The notes under the pieces: model-generated
Databases searched by the model: none
What the model was told of the DNA's origin: nothing
Seen by the model: the letters and a program-made list of their open reading frames with translations, nothing else
Assembly (NCBI RefSeq): GCF_036516575.1
Contig: NZ_DATBTY010000060.1
Coordinates: 62,001-126,000 of the forward strand
Reading direction: 5' to 3'
Source of the DNA: Cerasibacillus sp036516575
GTDB taxonomy: Bacteria; Bacillota; Bacilli; Bacillales; Amphibacillaceae
Length of the DNA: 64,000 nucleotides
Translations under genes and position numbers: made by a program
In this document: in pieces, positions 1 to 8,765 of the stretch
Numbering within the stretch: position 1 is the stretch's first letter
How the letters are laid out: each line of letters starts with the position of its first letter

Positions 1-482
1 ATACGGTTGGAGAGAATATGGTGTTACAAACATATTATAAAGAACCTTTTTCGAAACGTGGTATTTTAAATCTAAAGGAAATATATCGTTATGCGAAAAA
101 AATGATAGGCGACTATGATGTAAGAACGCCAAATGCAAATACAAAGGCACGTTCATTGTCCGGTGGTAACCAACAAAAAGCGATTATTGGCCGAGAAGTT
201 GATCGGTCTCCAGACTTACTCATTGCCGCGCAACCGACCCGTGGTTTAGATGTTGGTGCAATTGAATTTATTCATAAAAAATTAGTAGAAGAACGTGACA
301 AAGGACGAGCTGTCTTGTTGATTTCATTTGAACTTGATGAAATATTAGATGTTAGTGATCGTATAGCTGTTATGTTTGATGGGAAAGTTGTTGCAGACCT
401 CAAACCAGAAGATACGAATGAACAGGAATTAGGACTATTAATGGCTGGTAGCGAATCACAAAGGGCAGGTGAAGGGAAATGA
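1..482 (+). CDS. nupO: Nucleoside ABC importer ATP-binding protein, C-terminal part (NupO/YufO-like)
   Basis: This is the 3' end of a gene that begins before the window: the frame is open from base 3 and no start is needed at the ATG at 18. What remains is the second nucleotide-binding domain of a double-ABC (RbsA-like) ATPase, with signature LSGGNQQK, a degenerate Walker B region (LLIAAQPTRGLDVGA) and a serine where the switch histidine normally sits (LLISFELDE), as usual for the second half of this family. It energises nucleoside uptake through the two permeases that follow. The stop overlaps the next start by 4 bases (ATGA), so translation is probably coupled. Confidence 0.9.
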   Translation, partial: TVGENMVLQTYYKEPFSKRGILNLKEIYRYAKKMIGDYDVRTPNANTKARSLSGGNQQKAIIGREVDRSPDLLIAAQPTRGLDVGAIEFIHKKLVEERDKGRAVLLISFELDEILDVSDRIAVMFDGKVVADLKPEDTNEQELGLLMAGSESQRAGEGK

Positions 483-1531
483 CGACAAATCAAAAACGAT
501 ATGCAATATTAATACCGATCATTTCCGTATTACTTGGTATCATTGCCGGTGCAATCATTATGCTTCTTTCTGGGTATAATCCGATAGCAGGTTACGCTGC
601 TCTTTTTAGGGGAGCATTTGGAGATTCTTATGCGATTGGCGAAACGATTCGACGGACAACCCCTTATATTTTATCTGGATTAGCGATTGCTTTTGCCTTT
701 CGTGCCAGCTTATTTAATATTGGTGCAGAAGGTCAAGTTATTGTTGGTTGGTTAACTGCTGTTTGGGTAGGTATGAGTATTGATGCTCCAATGATTATTC
801 ATTTACCGCTTGCTCTATTAGCTGCAGCCTTTGCTGGTGCTTTATGGGGATTTATTCCAGGTCTATTAAAAGCAAAACTAGGTGTTCATGAGGTTATTGT
901 AACGATTATGATGAACTATATTGCTTTATTTACAACTAATGAAATTATTCGTAATGTGTTAACAGATCATAAAACAACAACAGAATCGATTAAAGGTTCA
1001 GCTTCTATGGCATCTGAATGGCTTAGTAGCATGACTTATTATTCGCGCCTTCATTATGGTATCCTACTCGCTTTATTTATTGCTGTCGTTATTTGGTTTA
1101 TTATCGAACGAACAACATTAGGCTACGAAATTAAAGCTGTCGGATTTAACCCACACGCATCTAAATATGCAGGGATGAATGTCAGTAAAAACATCATTCT
1201 TGCTATGGTAATCTCAGGAGCACTGGGTGGATTGGCTGGAGCAATGGAAGGTCTGGGTACGTACGGAAACATTTCAGTCATGTCTGGTTTCTCAAATATC
1301 GGTTTTGATGGAATTGCAGTTGCGCTTTTAGGTGCTAATACGCCACTTGGTGTTGTTTTAGCGGCCTTGTTATTTGGTTCATTAAAAGAAGGAGCAAACG
1401 AGATGCCGACTGGAGCTGGGGTGCCAACGGAACTAGTTGATATTATTATTGCATTGATCATCTTCTTTGTTGCATCAAGCTATATTATTCGCTGGGCCTT
1501 ACTTCGTTATAAAGGGAGGAAAGCAAAATGA
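479..1531 (+). CDS. nupP: Nucleoside ABC transporter permease (NupP/YufP-like)
   Basis: A 350-residue polytopic membrane protein of the BPD_transp_2 family (relatives of RbsC and YufP), the first of two permease subunits of the nucleoside importer. The N-terminal segment (about 8-32) is a clear membrane helix, followed by many further hydrophobic stretches. Family motifs include the FNIGAEGQ loop near residue 80 and a Gly-rich ALGGLAGAMEG segment near 245. It overlaps nupO and nupQ by 4 bases each, so the three genes form one translationally coupled operon. Substrate (guanosine or another nucleoside) is inferred from homology only; the binding lipoprotein gene would lie upstream of the window. 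Confidence 0.9.
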   Translation: MTTNQKRYAILIPIISVLLGIIAGAIIMLLSGYNPIAGYAALFRGAFGDSYAIGETIRRTTPYILSGLAIAFAFRASLFNIGAEGQVIVGWLTAVWVGMSIDAPMIIHLPLALLAAAFAGALWGFIPGLLKAKLGVHEVIVTIMMNYIALFTTNEIIRNVLTDHKTTTESIKGSASMASEWLSSMTYYSRLHYGILLALFIAVVIWFIIERTTLGYEIKAVGFNPHASKYAGMNVSKNIILAMVISGALGGLAGAMEGLGTYGNISVMSGFSNIGFDGIAVALLGANTPLGVVLAALLFGSLKEGANEMPTGAGVPTELVDIIIALIIFFVASSYIIRWALLRYKGRKAK

Positions 1532-2484
1532 TTGACGTATTGCAATCAATTATCCCAACAGCCTTATTCTTTTCCGCTCCATTAATATTTACGGCACTTG
1601 GTGGTGTCTTTAGTGAGCGTTCTGGAGTTGTAAACATCGGATTAGAAGGATTAATGGTAATGGGTGCTTTTGTCGCTGTTGTCTTTAACCTAACATTTGC
1701 AGACGTATTTGGTAGTTTGACACCTTGGATTTCGATAGTCGTCGCGATGATTGTTGGAGCGATATTTTCAATTATTCATGCTGTTGCTTCTGTTTCATTT
1801 CGAGCAGATCAAGTTGTAAGTGGTGTTGCCATTAACTTCCTTGCTTTAGGTATAGGAATATATTTAACAAAACAATGGTATGGTAAAGGGCAAACAGATA
1901 TGGTCGCACAACCATTCTTTACGGTTAAAAGTGTTCCCGTTTTATCAGATATCCCAGTTATTGGACCGATGTTCTTTAAGGGAATCTATACAACATCTTA
2001 TATCGCTATCTTATTTGCAATTGTCGCTTGGTATATTCTTTATAAAACGCCATTTGGTTTAAGACTTCGCTCAGTCGGAGAACACCCTATGGCAGCAGAC
2101 ACCAACGGAATTAATGTTTATAAAATGCGTTATATAGCGGTTATTATTTCTGGTGCATTAGGTGGTTTAGGGGGCGGTGTCTTTGCGCTTACTATTGCTT
2201 CAAACTTTTCACAAACTACGATTGTAGGGCAAGGATTTATTTCATTAGCGGCTGTTATTTTTGGTAAATGGCATCCATTAGGTGCCATGGGGGCAGCTTT
2301 ATTCTTTGGATTAGCACAAAGTTTGAGTGTTGTTAGTTCAAGTATTCCGCTGTTATCTAATGTCCCAGACGTCATCTTACTCATCGCACCATATGTCTTA
2401 ACAATTCTAGCTTTAGCCGGGTTTATTGGACGTGCCGAAGCACCGAAAGCAAATGGTGTTCCTTATATTAAAGGAAGTAGATAA
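1528..2484 (+). CDS. nupQ: Nucleoside ABC transporter permease (NupQ/YufQ-like)
   Basis: A 318-residue second permease of the same importer, homologous to the preceding subunit. The N-terminus matches the family pattern (PLIFTALGGVFSERSGVVNI, then GLEGLMV), with about eight to ten hydrophobic segments and a central SGALGGLGGGVFA turn. The start is an ATG overlapping the stop of nupP, with GGGAGG upstream. It is the last gene of the operon and is followed directly by a strong terminator, which separates the importer from the ymf genes. Confidence 0.9.
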   Translation: MIDVLQSIIPTALFFSAPLIFTALGGVFSERSGVVNIGLEGLMVMGAFVAVVFNLTFADVFGSLTPWISIVVAMIVGAIFSIIHAVASVSFRADQVVSGVAINFLALGIGIYLTKQWYGKGQTDMVAQPFFTVKSVPVLSDIPVIGPMFFKGIYTTSYIAILFAIVAWYILYKTPFGLRLRSVGEHPMAADTNGINVYKMRYIAVIISGALGGLGGGVFALTIASNFSQTTIVGQGFISLAAVIFGKWHPLGAMGAALFFGLAQSLSVVSSSIPLLSNVPDVILLIAPYVLTILALAGFIGRAEAPKANGVPYIKGSR

Positions 2485-2491
2485 TTTTAAT

Positions 2492-2527
2492 AAAAAATCG
2501 ACTTGTGTATTGACAAGTCGATTTTTG
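2492..2527 (+). terminator. Intrinsic terminator after the nupOPQ operon
   Basis: A 14-bp perfect inverted repeat (2493-2506 with 2513-2526, core ATCGACTTGT), a 6-base loop and a T-run at the 3' arm, placed directly after the nupQ stop. Confidence 0.9.
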
Positions 2528-2587
2528 CTTAGAATAAAGAGAAAGTCTATGATTAATATTTAACATTGATATTAGGAGGGTTATGAC

Positions 2588-3880
2588 ATGATTCGTGAAA
2601 GGGAATATATCTATGACATAAACGGGTATTCATTACATATTGTTCCGACAAAAAAGTTTAAAACCATTCATCTTGTTGCTAAGTTTAAAGCACCTTTAAA
2701 CCGGGAGGACATTACAAAACGGGCGCTCATACCTTATTTATTAGTTCAAGGAACAATTCATTATCCAACACGTAAAGATTTAGAAGAAAAACTCGATGAT
2801 TTATATGGATCGGTGTTAACGGCAGACAGTAGTAAAAAAGGAAATGAGCATATTATTAGTGTTCGTTTTGATATGGCCAATGAAAAATTTGTTAAATCAA
2901 ATACACTTTTTCAAGATGCCTTACGATTATTTTCAGAAATAATATTTAAACCTCATATTAATAACGGAGCCTTTCCTACAAAAATCTTTCAACGCGAAAA
3001 AATGACATTAAAAAGAAAGATTGAAGCTGTTGTCGATGATAAAATGACCTATGCCAATATGAGGCTGATTGAAGAAATGTGTGCTAATGAACGATATCGT
3101 ATGCCAGCTCATGGGTTTGGAGAAGATTTAGATGGCTTGACATCACAATCTGTTTATCAATATTATCAGGAAATGCTTTCAAAAGATGGATTGGATCTCT
3201 ATGTTGTCGGGGATGTTGAACAAGATGATATTGTGGAACTTTTTTCAAATCATTTAAAGCGAGAAATATTTAAATCGAATCATATTGACAAGGACATAGA
3301 AGAACAAATTATCACAAGGGATAAAGAGAAAATGATTGTCGAATACCAAGATATTCAACAAGCTAAACTGCATATGGGTTATCGCACCTCTTTAACATTT
3401 CGAGATAAGTTATATCCAGCATTGCATGTTTTCAATGGATTATTTGGTGCCTTTCCAAGCTCAAAACTATTCATTAATGTCCGTGAGAAAAATAGCCTCG
3501 CGTATTATGCAGCTTCGAGAATAGAAAGTCATAAAGGGCTCTTATTTGTATTTAGTGGTATTGCCCCTGAAGATTATACAGCTGCCAAAGTAATAATTGA
3601 TGAACAGTTAAAAGCAATGCAGGCGGGCGATTTTACCGAAAATGACATTCAGAAAACAAAAGAGCTTATTATTAATCAAATTAAAGAAACGTTTGACCAT
3701 CCACAAGGCATAATTGAGCTCTTATATCAGCAAGTAGTTGGTAAAGCCGATTTATCGCCCCAAAACTTGTTAGAGGCAATTCGCCAAGTGACAAAGCAAG
3801 ACATTATCCGTGTCGCTCAAGCCATTCAACTCGATACGGTCTATTTATTAACGAAAGAAGGAGTTGAAATAGATGCGTAA
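2588..3880 (+). CDS. ymfF: M16-like peptidase homologue without zinc motif (YmfF)
   Basis: A 430-residue protein of the M16 (insulinase/pitrilysin) family. The expected zinc motif HxxEH is absent from the N-terminal domain, where the sequence reads LLVQGTIHYPTRKDLEEKLD, so it is predicted to be catalytically inactive and to pair with the active homologue that follows, as in heterodimeric M16 enzymes. The start ATG has AGGAGG at 2574-2579. Its stop overlaps the start of ymfH by 8 bases, indicating co-translation. The biological substrate of the pair is unknown in Bacillus; a peptide-processing role is an inference from related pairs such as those in bacteriocin clusters. Confidence 0.88.
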   Translation: MIREREYIYDINGYSLHIVPTKKFKTIHLVAKFKAPLNREDITKRALIPYLLVQGTIHYPTRKDLEEKLDDLYGSVLTADSSKKGNEHIISVRFDMANEKFVKSNTLFQDALRLFSEIIFKPHINNGAFPTKIFQREKMTLKRKIEAVVDDKMTYANMRLIEEMCANERYRMPAHGFGEDLDGLTSQSVYQYYQEMLSKDGLDLYVVGDVEQDDIVELFSNHLKREIFKSNHIDKDIEEQIITRDKEKMIVEYQDIQQAKLHMGYRTSLTFRDKLYPALHVFNGLFGAFPSSKLFINVREKNSLAYYAASRIESHKGLLFVFSGIAPEDYTAAKVIIDEQLKAMQAGDFTENDIQKTKELIINQIKETFDHPQGIIELLYQQVVGKADLSPQNLLEAIRQVTKQDIIRVAQAIQLDTVYLLTKEGVEIDA

Positions 3881-5156
3881 ACAATATTATTCTTTAATTG
3901 ATGAAACACTCTATTCTGCAAAGCTTGAAAATGGTCTATCCGTCTATTTATTACCACGAGCAGATATGTCAAAAGCATATGGCATCTTTACGACTAATTA
4001 CGGCTCGATTGACAGGACGTTTATTCCTATTGAACAAAAAGAAAAAATAACTGTTCCAGATGGAGTGGCGCATTTTTTAGAACATAAATTATTTGAAAAA
4101 GAAGACCGTGATGTCTTTACCGACTTTAGTAACTATGGAGCGTCAGTTAATGCTTATACATCATTTTCAAAAACGGCGTACCTCTTTTCGGCGACGAACC
4201 AAATTGAAAAGAATGTCGAAATATTACTTGACTTTGTACAAGACCCTTACTTCTCAGATGCATCTGTCGAAAAAGAGAAAGGGATTATTGCTCAAGAAAT
4301 TAAAATGTATGATGATCAACCAAATTGGCGTTCATTTATGGGAACCATCCAAGCTTTATTTCACTCACATCCGATTACAATTGATATAGCAGGTACAGTT
4401 GAATCTATTTCATCTATTACAAAAGAAGATTTATACACTTGCTATAATACCTTTTATCATCCAGAAAACATGATTCTTTTTATTGCGGGGCGATTTGATG
4501 TTGAAGATATGTTTGATCTTATTCAACAAAATCAAGCCAAAAAGACATTCCCAACATTTACCGCAATCGCCCAAGAGTATCCGGATGAACCACAATATGT
4601 AAAAATAAAGGAAAAAGTGATAAACATGCCTGTCTCTGTTCCTAAATGTACGGTTGGTATTAAAGAGTCAACTCAAAGGTTGAAAGGGGAGGCATTTTTA
4701 AAGAAGGATTTACTAAAAACGATGTTATTAGAACACTATTTCGCACAAGGTGGCGATTGCTTTGAAATGCTTTATGATGCTCAGTTAATCGACGATAGTT
4801 TTTCATTCCAATCAACATTAGATAAAAACTACGGTTACTCGTTAATTAGTAGTAATACCGAAAATCCTGAATTATTTGCACAAAAAGTGACAGAATGTCT
4901 TATGTCTTTACAGAAGCAGAACATGACAGAAGAAGCAATTGAACGAATGAAAAGGAAAAAGATTGGCCAACTATTACGTTCAATGAATTCACTAGAATAT
5001 ATAGCTAATAATTATATACATTATACATTGCAGGGCATTGATTTTTTCAAGATGATTCCAGCTATTCAAGCGATATCACGGGATGATATCGATCACTTTC
5101 TACAAAACTGGATCACTGAAGAACGTTTAGCAGTTTGTACAATTATGCCTCAATAA
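3873..5156 (+). CDS. ymfH: Zinc-dependent M16 peptidase (YmfH)
   Basis: A 427-residue active-type M16 metallopeptidase. The inverted zinc motif HFLEH is at residues 67-71 (H67 and H71 as ligands, E70 as catalytic base), and a likely third ligand E142 lies in the conserved EKEKGIIAQEI helix. The second, C-terminal M16 domain is more diverged. The gene overlaps ymfF and is followed 7 bases later by ymfI, consistent with a ymfFHI operon. The catalytic motif present here and missing in YmfF supports a heterodimer with one active site. Confidence 0.9.
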   Translation: MRKQYYSLIDETLYSAKLENGLSVYLLPRADMSKAYGIFTTNYGSIDRTFIPIEQKEKITVPDGVAHFLEHKLFEKEDRDVFTDFSNYGASVNAYTSFSKTAYLFSATNQIEKNVEILLDFVQDPYFSDASVEKEKGIIAQEIKMYDDQPNWRSFMGTIQALFHSHPITIDIAGTVESISSITKEDLYTCYNTFYHPENMILFIAGRFDVEDMFDLIQQNQAKKTFPTFTAIAQEYPDEPQYVKIKEKVINMPVSVPKCTVGIKESTQRLKGEAFLKKDLLKTMLLEHYFAQGGDCFEMLYDAQLIDDSFSFQSTLDKNYGYSLISSNTENPELFAQKVTECLMSLQKQNMTEEAIERMKRKKIGQLLRSMNSLEYIANNYIHYTLQGIDFFKMIPAIQAISRDDIDHFLQNWITEERLAVCTIMPQ

Positions 5157-5163
5157 GGAGAGA

Positions 5164-5883
5164 ATGATGGGGAAAAACGTATTAATTATCGGAGCAAGTG
5201 GAGATATTGGAAAACATATAGCTATAAATTTAGGAGAGGCTGGTCATCAATTAATCCTTCATTATAATCAAAACGATGCCGCTATCGAAGAAATTAAGTC
5301 CCTTTTACCAGACGAAACAATCTTATCGGTGATACAGGCGGACTTACAGACAACGAAGCATATCCAAGTATTTATAAAGCAAGTTGTTTTTTCAGTTGAT
5401 GCAATCGTTTTTGCTTGTGGTAATGCCCATTATAGTCTATTTCAAGATACATCTGAACAAACGATGGATACATTGATTCAATTGCATATTAAAGCACCGT
5501 GGCTTATTTGCCAAGCTTTTTTACCAGAAATGATTGAAAGGCGAAGTGGACATATTATCATGATAACTTCTGTATGGGGAGAGGTAGGTGCTAGTTATGA
5601 AGTTGCCTACTCATCTGTTAAAGGTGCGCAAATTAGTTTTATTAAAGCACTAGCTAAAGAAGTCGGATCCTCTCATGTTTTAGTGAATGGTGTCAGTCCA
5701 GGCTGGATTGATACGAAGATGAATGATTTATCGAAAGAGGAGAGAGAAAAACTTAAAATGGAAATACCTCTCCAACGCCCAGGTTCACCAAATGATGTTA
5801 GTGATCTCGTTCATTTCTTGCTATCAGATAAAGCCAATTATATTCATGGTCAGATTATCCGTGTAGATGGTGGGTGGCAATAA
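5164..5883 (+). CDS. ymfI: Short-chain dehydrogenase/reductase (YmfI, FabG-like)
   Basis: A 239-residue classical SDR. The Rossmann glycine motif GASGDIG lies at residues 10-16, and the catalytic residues are S136 and the YSSVK pair Y149/K153. The C-terminal DGGW motif is typical of the family. The substrate is not evident; the FabG resemblance suggests a 3-oxoacyl or similar carbonyl. Two ATGs are possible, 5164 and 5167; AAGGAG at 5155-5160, overlapping the ymfH stop, favours the second by spacing. It is probably the last gene of the ymfFHI operon, although no clear terminator follows. Confidence 0.88.
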   Translation: MMGKNVLIIGASGDIGKHIAINLGEAGHQLILHYNQNDAAIEEIKSLLPDETILSVIQADLQTTKHIQVFIKQVVFSVDAIVFACGNAHYSLFQDTSEQTMDTLIQLHIKAPWLICQAFLPEMIERRSGHIIMITSVWGEVGASYEVAYSSVKGAQISFIKALAKEVGSSHVLVNGVSPGWIDTKMNDLSKEEREKLKMEIPLQRPGSPNDVSDLVHFLLSDKANYIHGQIIRVDGGWQ

Positions 5884-5906
5884 AAGATAAAAAACCTCCT
5901 TCACGA

Positions 5907-5936
5907 TGTATAAACGATTAACAACATCAAATACTA
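5907..5936 (+). promoter_or_regulatory. Sigma-G/sigma-F-like promoter for ymfJ
   Basis: TGTATAA at 5907-5913 and AATACTA at 5930-5936, with a 16-base spacer. This is close to the forespore consensus (GTATA near -35, CATACTA at -10). It lies just upstream of ymfJ and fits late-sporulation expression of that gene. It is a pattern match without experimental proof. Confidence 0.5.
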
Positions 5937-5967
5937 TACACGACTAATTGAAGGAGGAATGAATCTC

Positions 5968-6216
5968 ATGTCTGTACTAGATAATTTTGAAACATGGAAA
6001 GAATTTCTATCCAATCGTTTACAACAAGCTCAACAAGAAGGTATGAATCAAGATACCATCTCAAATATGGCTTATGAAATTGGGGATTATTTAGCTAACA
6101 GTGTAGATGCTAAGAATGATGAACAAGCCATGTTACGTGAGCTATGGAATGCAGCTTCTCGTGAGGAGCAGGAATCGATTGCAAATGCAATGGTAAAACT
6201 CGTGCAAAAAGGATAA
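5968..6216 (+). CDS. ymfJ: Small DUF3243 protein (YmfJ)
   Basis: An 82-residue acidic, mostly helical protein recognised as YmfJ (DUF3243); function unknown. The chosen start (MSVLDNFETWK) matches the family N-terminus and is 10 bases after AAGGAGG (5951-5957). The in-frame ATG at 5959 is only one base from the ribosome binding site and is unlikely. The gene stands alone: a sigma-G-like promoter precedes it and a terminator follows. The ribosome binding site is part of a 9-base inverted repeat with 5895-5903, which may matter for read-through transcripts. Confidence 0.85.
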   Translation: MSVLDNFETWKEFLSNRLQQAQQEGMNQDTISNMAYEIGDYLANSVDAKNDEQAMLRELWNAASREEQESIANAMVKLVQKG

Positions 6217-6229
6217 TGATTTAATTAAC

Positions 6230-6257
6230 AAAGAAGCTGGTCATCAGCTTCTTTTTC
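6230..6257 (+). terminator. Intrinsic terminator after ymfJ
   Basis: Inverted repeat AAAGAAGCTG / CAGCTTCTTT (6230-6239 and 6245-6254) with a 5-base loop and T-run. Confidence 0.88.
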
Positions 6258-6413
6258 ATCTTATGTATGAAATGATACAATTTGATGAAATTTGTATGTC
6301 TTTACTTTCATCAATGACAAAAATGATTTATGATAAAGAATAGGATTGCATTTATTTTATTGATTCGTTAACATGAGTATAATAGTAAAGTACACCTTCT
6401 AAAGGAGAAGACG

Positions 6414-7193
6414 ATGAAAAAAACAGAGTGGTATCTTGAATATGAAATTATAATCAACCGCCCAGGATTATTAGGAGAAATTTCATCGCTTTTAGGTATG
6501 CTTTCAATTAACATTATCATGATTAACGGTGTTAAACATGCCCGCAGAGGATTATTGATTTTAACAAAAGATGATGTTCATATTAAAAGATTAAAAACGA
6601 TTCTCGAAACAATGGATACGATTCAGTTAATTAAATTGAGGAAACCGAAACTAAGAGATCGTTTAGCAGTACGGCATGGAAGATATATACAGAGTGATCA
6701 GGACGATCGAAAAGTTATCCGTTTTGTTAGAGACGACTTAGGTATCTTGGTTGATTTTATGGCAGAGTTATTTAAGAAAAATGAACATAAACTGGTCGGC
6801 ATACGTGGGATGCCGCGAGTCGGTAAAACGGAATCAGTTGTCGCTGCTAGTGTTTGTGCCAATAAACGTTGGGTATTTGTATCGAGCACCTTATTAAAAC
6901 AGACTGTACGCAATCAATTGGTCAAAGGGGAATATAGCCCTGAAAACACATACATTATTGACGGGATTGTCTCGAAACACCGAGCCAATGAAAAACATTG
7001 GCGTTTGATTCGGGAGATTATGCAACTTCCAGCAGTAAAGGTAATTGAGCATCCTGACATTTTTGTCCAAGCTACGGAATATACTATGGAAGACTTTGAT
7101 TACATTATAGAGCTGCGTAGTCATGAGGAGGAAGAAATTACGTATAGAGATTTAGAGTTAAATCAATTCCCGCATGACCATGGATATATGTAG
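6414..7193 (+). CDS. ymfK: DUF3388 protein with ACT-like N-terminus and P-loop (YmfK)
   Basis: A 259-residue soluble protein of the YmfK/DUF3388 family, function unknown. Residues 6-75 resemble an ACT-type regulatory fold (EYEIIINRPGLLGEISSLL). A Walker A-like motif GMPRVGKT is visible at residues 132-139, and a hydrophobic-Asp strand (TYIIDGI) follows at a plausible Walker B distance, suggesting a nucleotide-binding domain of about 130 residues. The start ATG has AAAGGAGA upstream. ymfM follows after 22 bases, so the two may be co-transcribed. Confidence 0.82.
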   Translation: MKKTEWYLEYEIIINRPGLLGEISSLLGMLSINIIMINGVKHARRGLLILTKDDVHIKRLKTILETMDTIQLIKLRKPKLRDRLAVRHGRYIQSDQDDRKVIRFVRDDLGILVDFMAELFKKNEHKLVGIRGMPRVGKTESVVAASVCANKRWVFVSSTLLKQTVRNQLVKGEYSPENTYIIDGIVSKHRANEKHWRLIREIMQLPAVKVIEHPDIFVQATEYTMEDFDYIIELRSHEEEEITYRDLELNQFPHDHGYM

Positions 7194-7215
7194 CTGTATT
7201 AGGATGGTGTTGTTC

Positions 7216-8109
7216 ATGGAAATAGGAGAAAGATTAAAAGAAGCGAGAAAGGAAAAGAATATTTCTTTAGAGAGTCTGCAAGATATTACAAAGATCCAAA
7301 AACGCTATTTAATGGCCATAGAAGAAGGTAATTTTGATGTACTGCCGGGAAAGTTTTATGCTAGGGCGTTTATTAAAGAATATGCACTCGTTGTAGGACT
7401 TGACCCAGATGAACTATTAGAAGAGTTCAAATCACAAGTCCCTATGCCAAATGAAGAAGAACAAGTGCAATACACACGTCTGAGCCGGTCACAAAAGGAC
7501 AAAGGTAAAGGGAACTCAATATTTTCATTTATTCCGACATTAATCGTTGTTTTACTAATTATTGGGATCATTTTATTAGTTTTTTATTTTATGAATCAGA
7601 AGACTGATAAAACGTCAATTGAAAATGAAGATGGTCAAATGGATGATAATGAATTTTATGTATCTAATCCAGATGATAAAGATGATGAAGATGATGAAGA
7701 ACAGCCCGTTGATGATGATGCAGATACAACAGATGAAACGAAAGACGATAATGAAACGACAGAGCATCAATCAGAATTAAAATTAGTCGAAACAGGTTCA
7801 GGAAATCGCCCAGAATCGACATTTGAACTTGTGAATCCTGGTGATGAAGTAAAAATAACATTTGAATCTAAAGAAAAAACTTGGCTTGAAGTTTCAAATA
7901 CGGCAGGTGAACGTTTGTTTTATAATAACTTAACAAAAGAATCGTCACCTTTAGAATTAGATGTCACAAGTGAAGAAAAGGTTTATATTCAAGTTGGTTA
8001 TGCTCCTGATTTGACAATCACTGTCAATGGTACGGAGTTAGAGTACCCTGTTGATCCAAATGAAGCAGTGACACAAAAAATATGGGTTCATATGGTAGAA
8101 GAAAGTTAA
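7216..8109 (+). CDS. ymfM: RodZ-like membrane-anchored HTH protein (YmfM)
   Basis: A 297-residue protein with RodZ architecture. An N-terminal Xre-type helix-turn-helix (about 5-65, GERLKEARKEKNISLESLQ) is followed by a charged linker, a single membrane helix (about 105-127, PTLIVVLLIIGIILLVFYF), an Asp/Glu-rich extracytoplasmic spacer and a C-terminal DUF4115 beta domain. RodZ-type proteins link MreB filaments to the membrane and support rod shape. The start at 7216 (MEIGERLKE) fits the family and has AGGATGG at 7201-7207; upstream in-frame ATGs lie in or before that site or inside ymfK. A terminator follows. Confidence 0.87.
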   Translation: MEIGERLKEARKEKNISLESLQDITKIQKRYLMAIEEGNFDVLPGKFYARAFIKEYALVVGLDPDELLEEFKSQVPMPNEEEQVQYTRLSRSQKDKGKGNSIFSFIPTLIVVLLIIGIILLVFYFMNQKTDKTSIENEDGQMDDNEFYVSNPDDKDDEDDEEQPVDDDADTTDETKDDNETTEHQSELKLVETGSGNRPESTFELVNPGDEVKITFESKEKTWLEVSNTAGERLFYNNLTKESSPLELDVTSEEKVYIQVGYAPDLTITVNGTELEYPVDPNEAVTQKIWVHMVEES

Positions 8110-8121
8110 AATTCTATATTT

Positions 8122-8152
8122 AAGCCCTTCCCCATGTGGAAGGGTTTTTTTA
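8122..8152 (+). terminator. Intrinsic terminator after ymfM
   Basis: Inverted repeat CCCTTCC / GGAAGGG (8125-8131, 8138-8144) followed by seven T. Confidence 0.9.
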
Positions 8153-8186
8153 AGGCGATATCTAAATGACAGGAGGAAATGGAACA

Positions 8187-8765
8187 ATGAATATTCCAAA
8201 TCGTATTACTTTATCACGGATTATGTTAATTCCAGTATTTATCATTATCATGAGTGTGTCGTTTGAATGGGGAGAATGGGAAATCGGTCATGACGTATTA
8301 CCTGTTTCTCATTTTGTAGCTGCCATTATTTTTGCGATTGCTTCCTTAACAGATTGGATTGATGGCTATTATGCAAGGAAATATCAACTTGTAACAAATC
8401 TCGGTAAGTTCCTTGATCCCCTAGCTGATAAATTACTTGTATCCGCAGCTCTAATTTTATTAGTACAAATTAATCTTGCCCCCGCATGGGTAGTTATTCT
8501 CATTATTAGTCGAGAGTTTGCTGTTACAGGGTTAAGACTAGTTGCAGCTGGTGAAGGTATTGTCCTAGCGGCAAGTAATCTTGGGAAAATTAAAACAGCT
8601 TCACAATTATTAGCGATTACTTTATTGTTATTACATAATTTCCCATTCTCATTTATTAATTTTCCATTTGCAACCATCATGCTATATATTGCGCTGTTTT
8701 TTACAGTTTTATCTGGCCTCGATTATTTCATTAAGAACTGGCATGTTATGGAGGAATCCAAATAA
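8187..8765 (+). CDS. pgsA: CDP-diacylglycerol-glycerol-3-phosphate 3-phosphatidyltransferase
   Basis: A 192-residue integral membrane enzyme that makes phosphatidylglycerol phosphate from CDP-diacylglycerol and glycerol-3-phosphate, the committed step to phosphatidylglycerol and cardiolipin. The full CDP-alcohol phosphatidyltransferase motif DxxDGxxARx8GxxxDxxxD is present (it begins DWIDGYYARKYQ and ends GKFLDPLADK). Several hydrophobic helices flank it. The start at 8187 (MNIPNRITLSR) is preceded by AGGAGGA at 8171-8177; an ATG at 8166 lies before the ribosome binding site and is rejected. The stop overlaps the cinA start by one base. Confidence 0.95.
   Translation: MNIPNRITLSRIMLIPVFIIIMSVSFEWGEWEIGHDVLPVSHFVAAIIFAIASLTDWIDGYYARKYQLVTNLGKFLDPLADKLLVSAALILLVQINLAPAWVVILIISREFAVTGLRLVAAGEGIVLAASNLGKIKTASQLLAITLLLLHNFPFSFINFPFATIMLYIALFFTVLSGLDYFIKNWHVMEESK

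Noticed and set aside
2588..3880. YmfF as an active zinc protease
   Set aside because: The HxxEH motif is missing, while the neighbouring YmfH has it.
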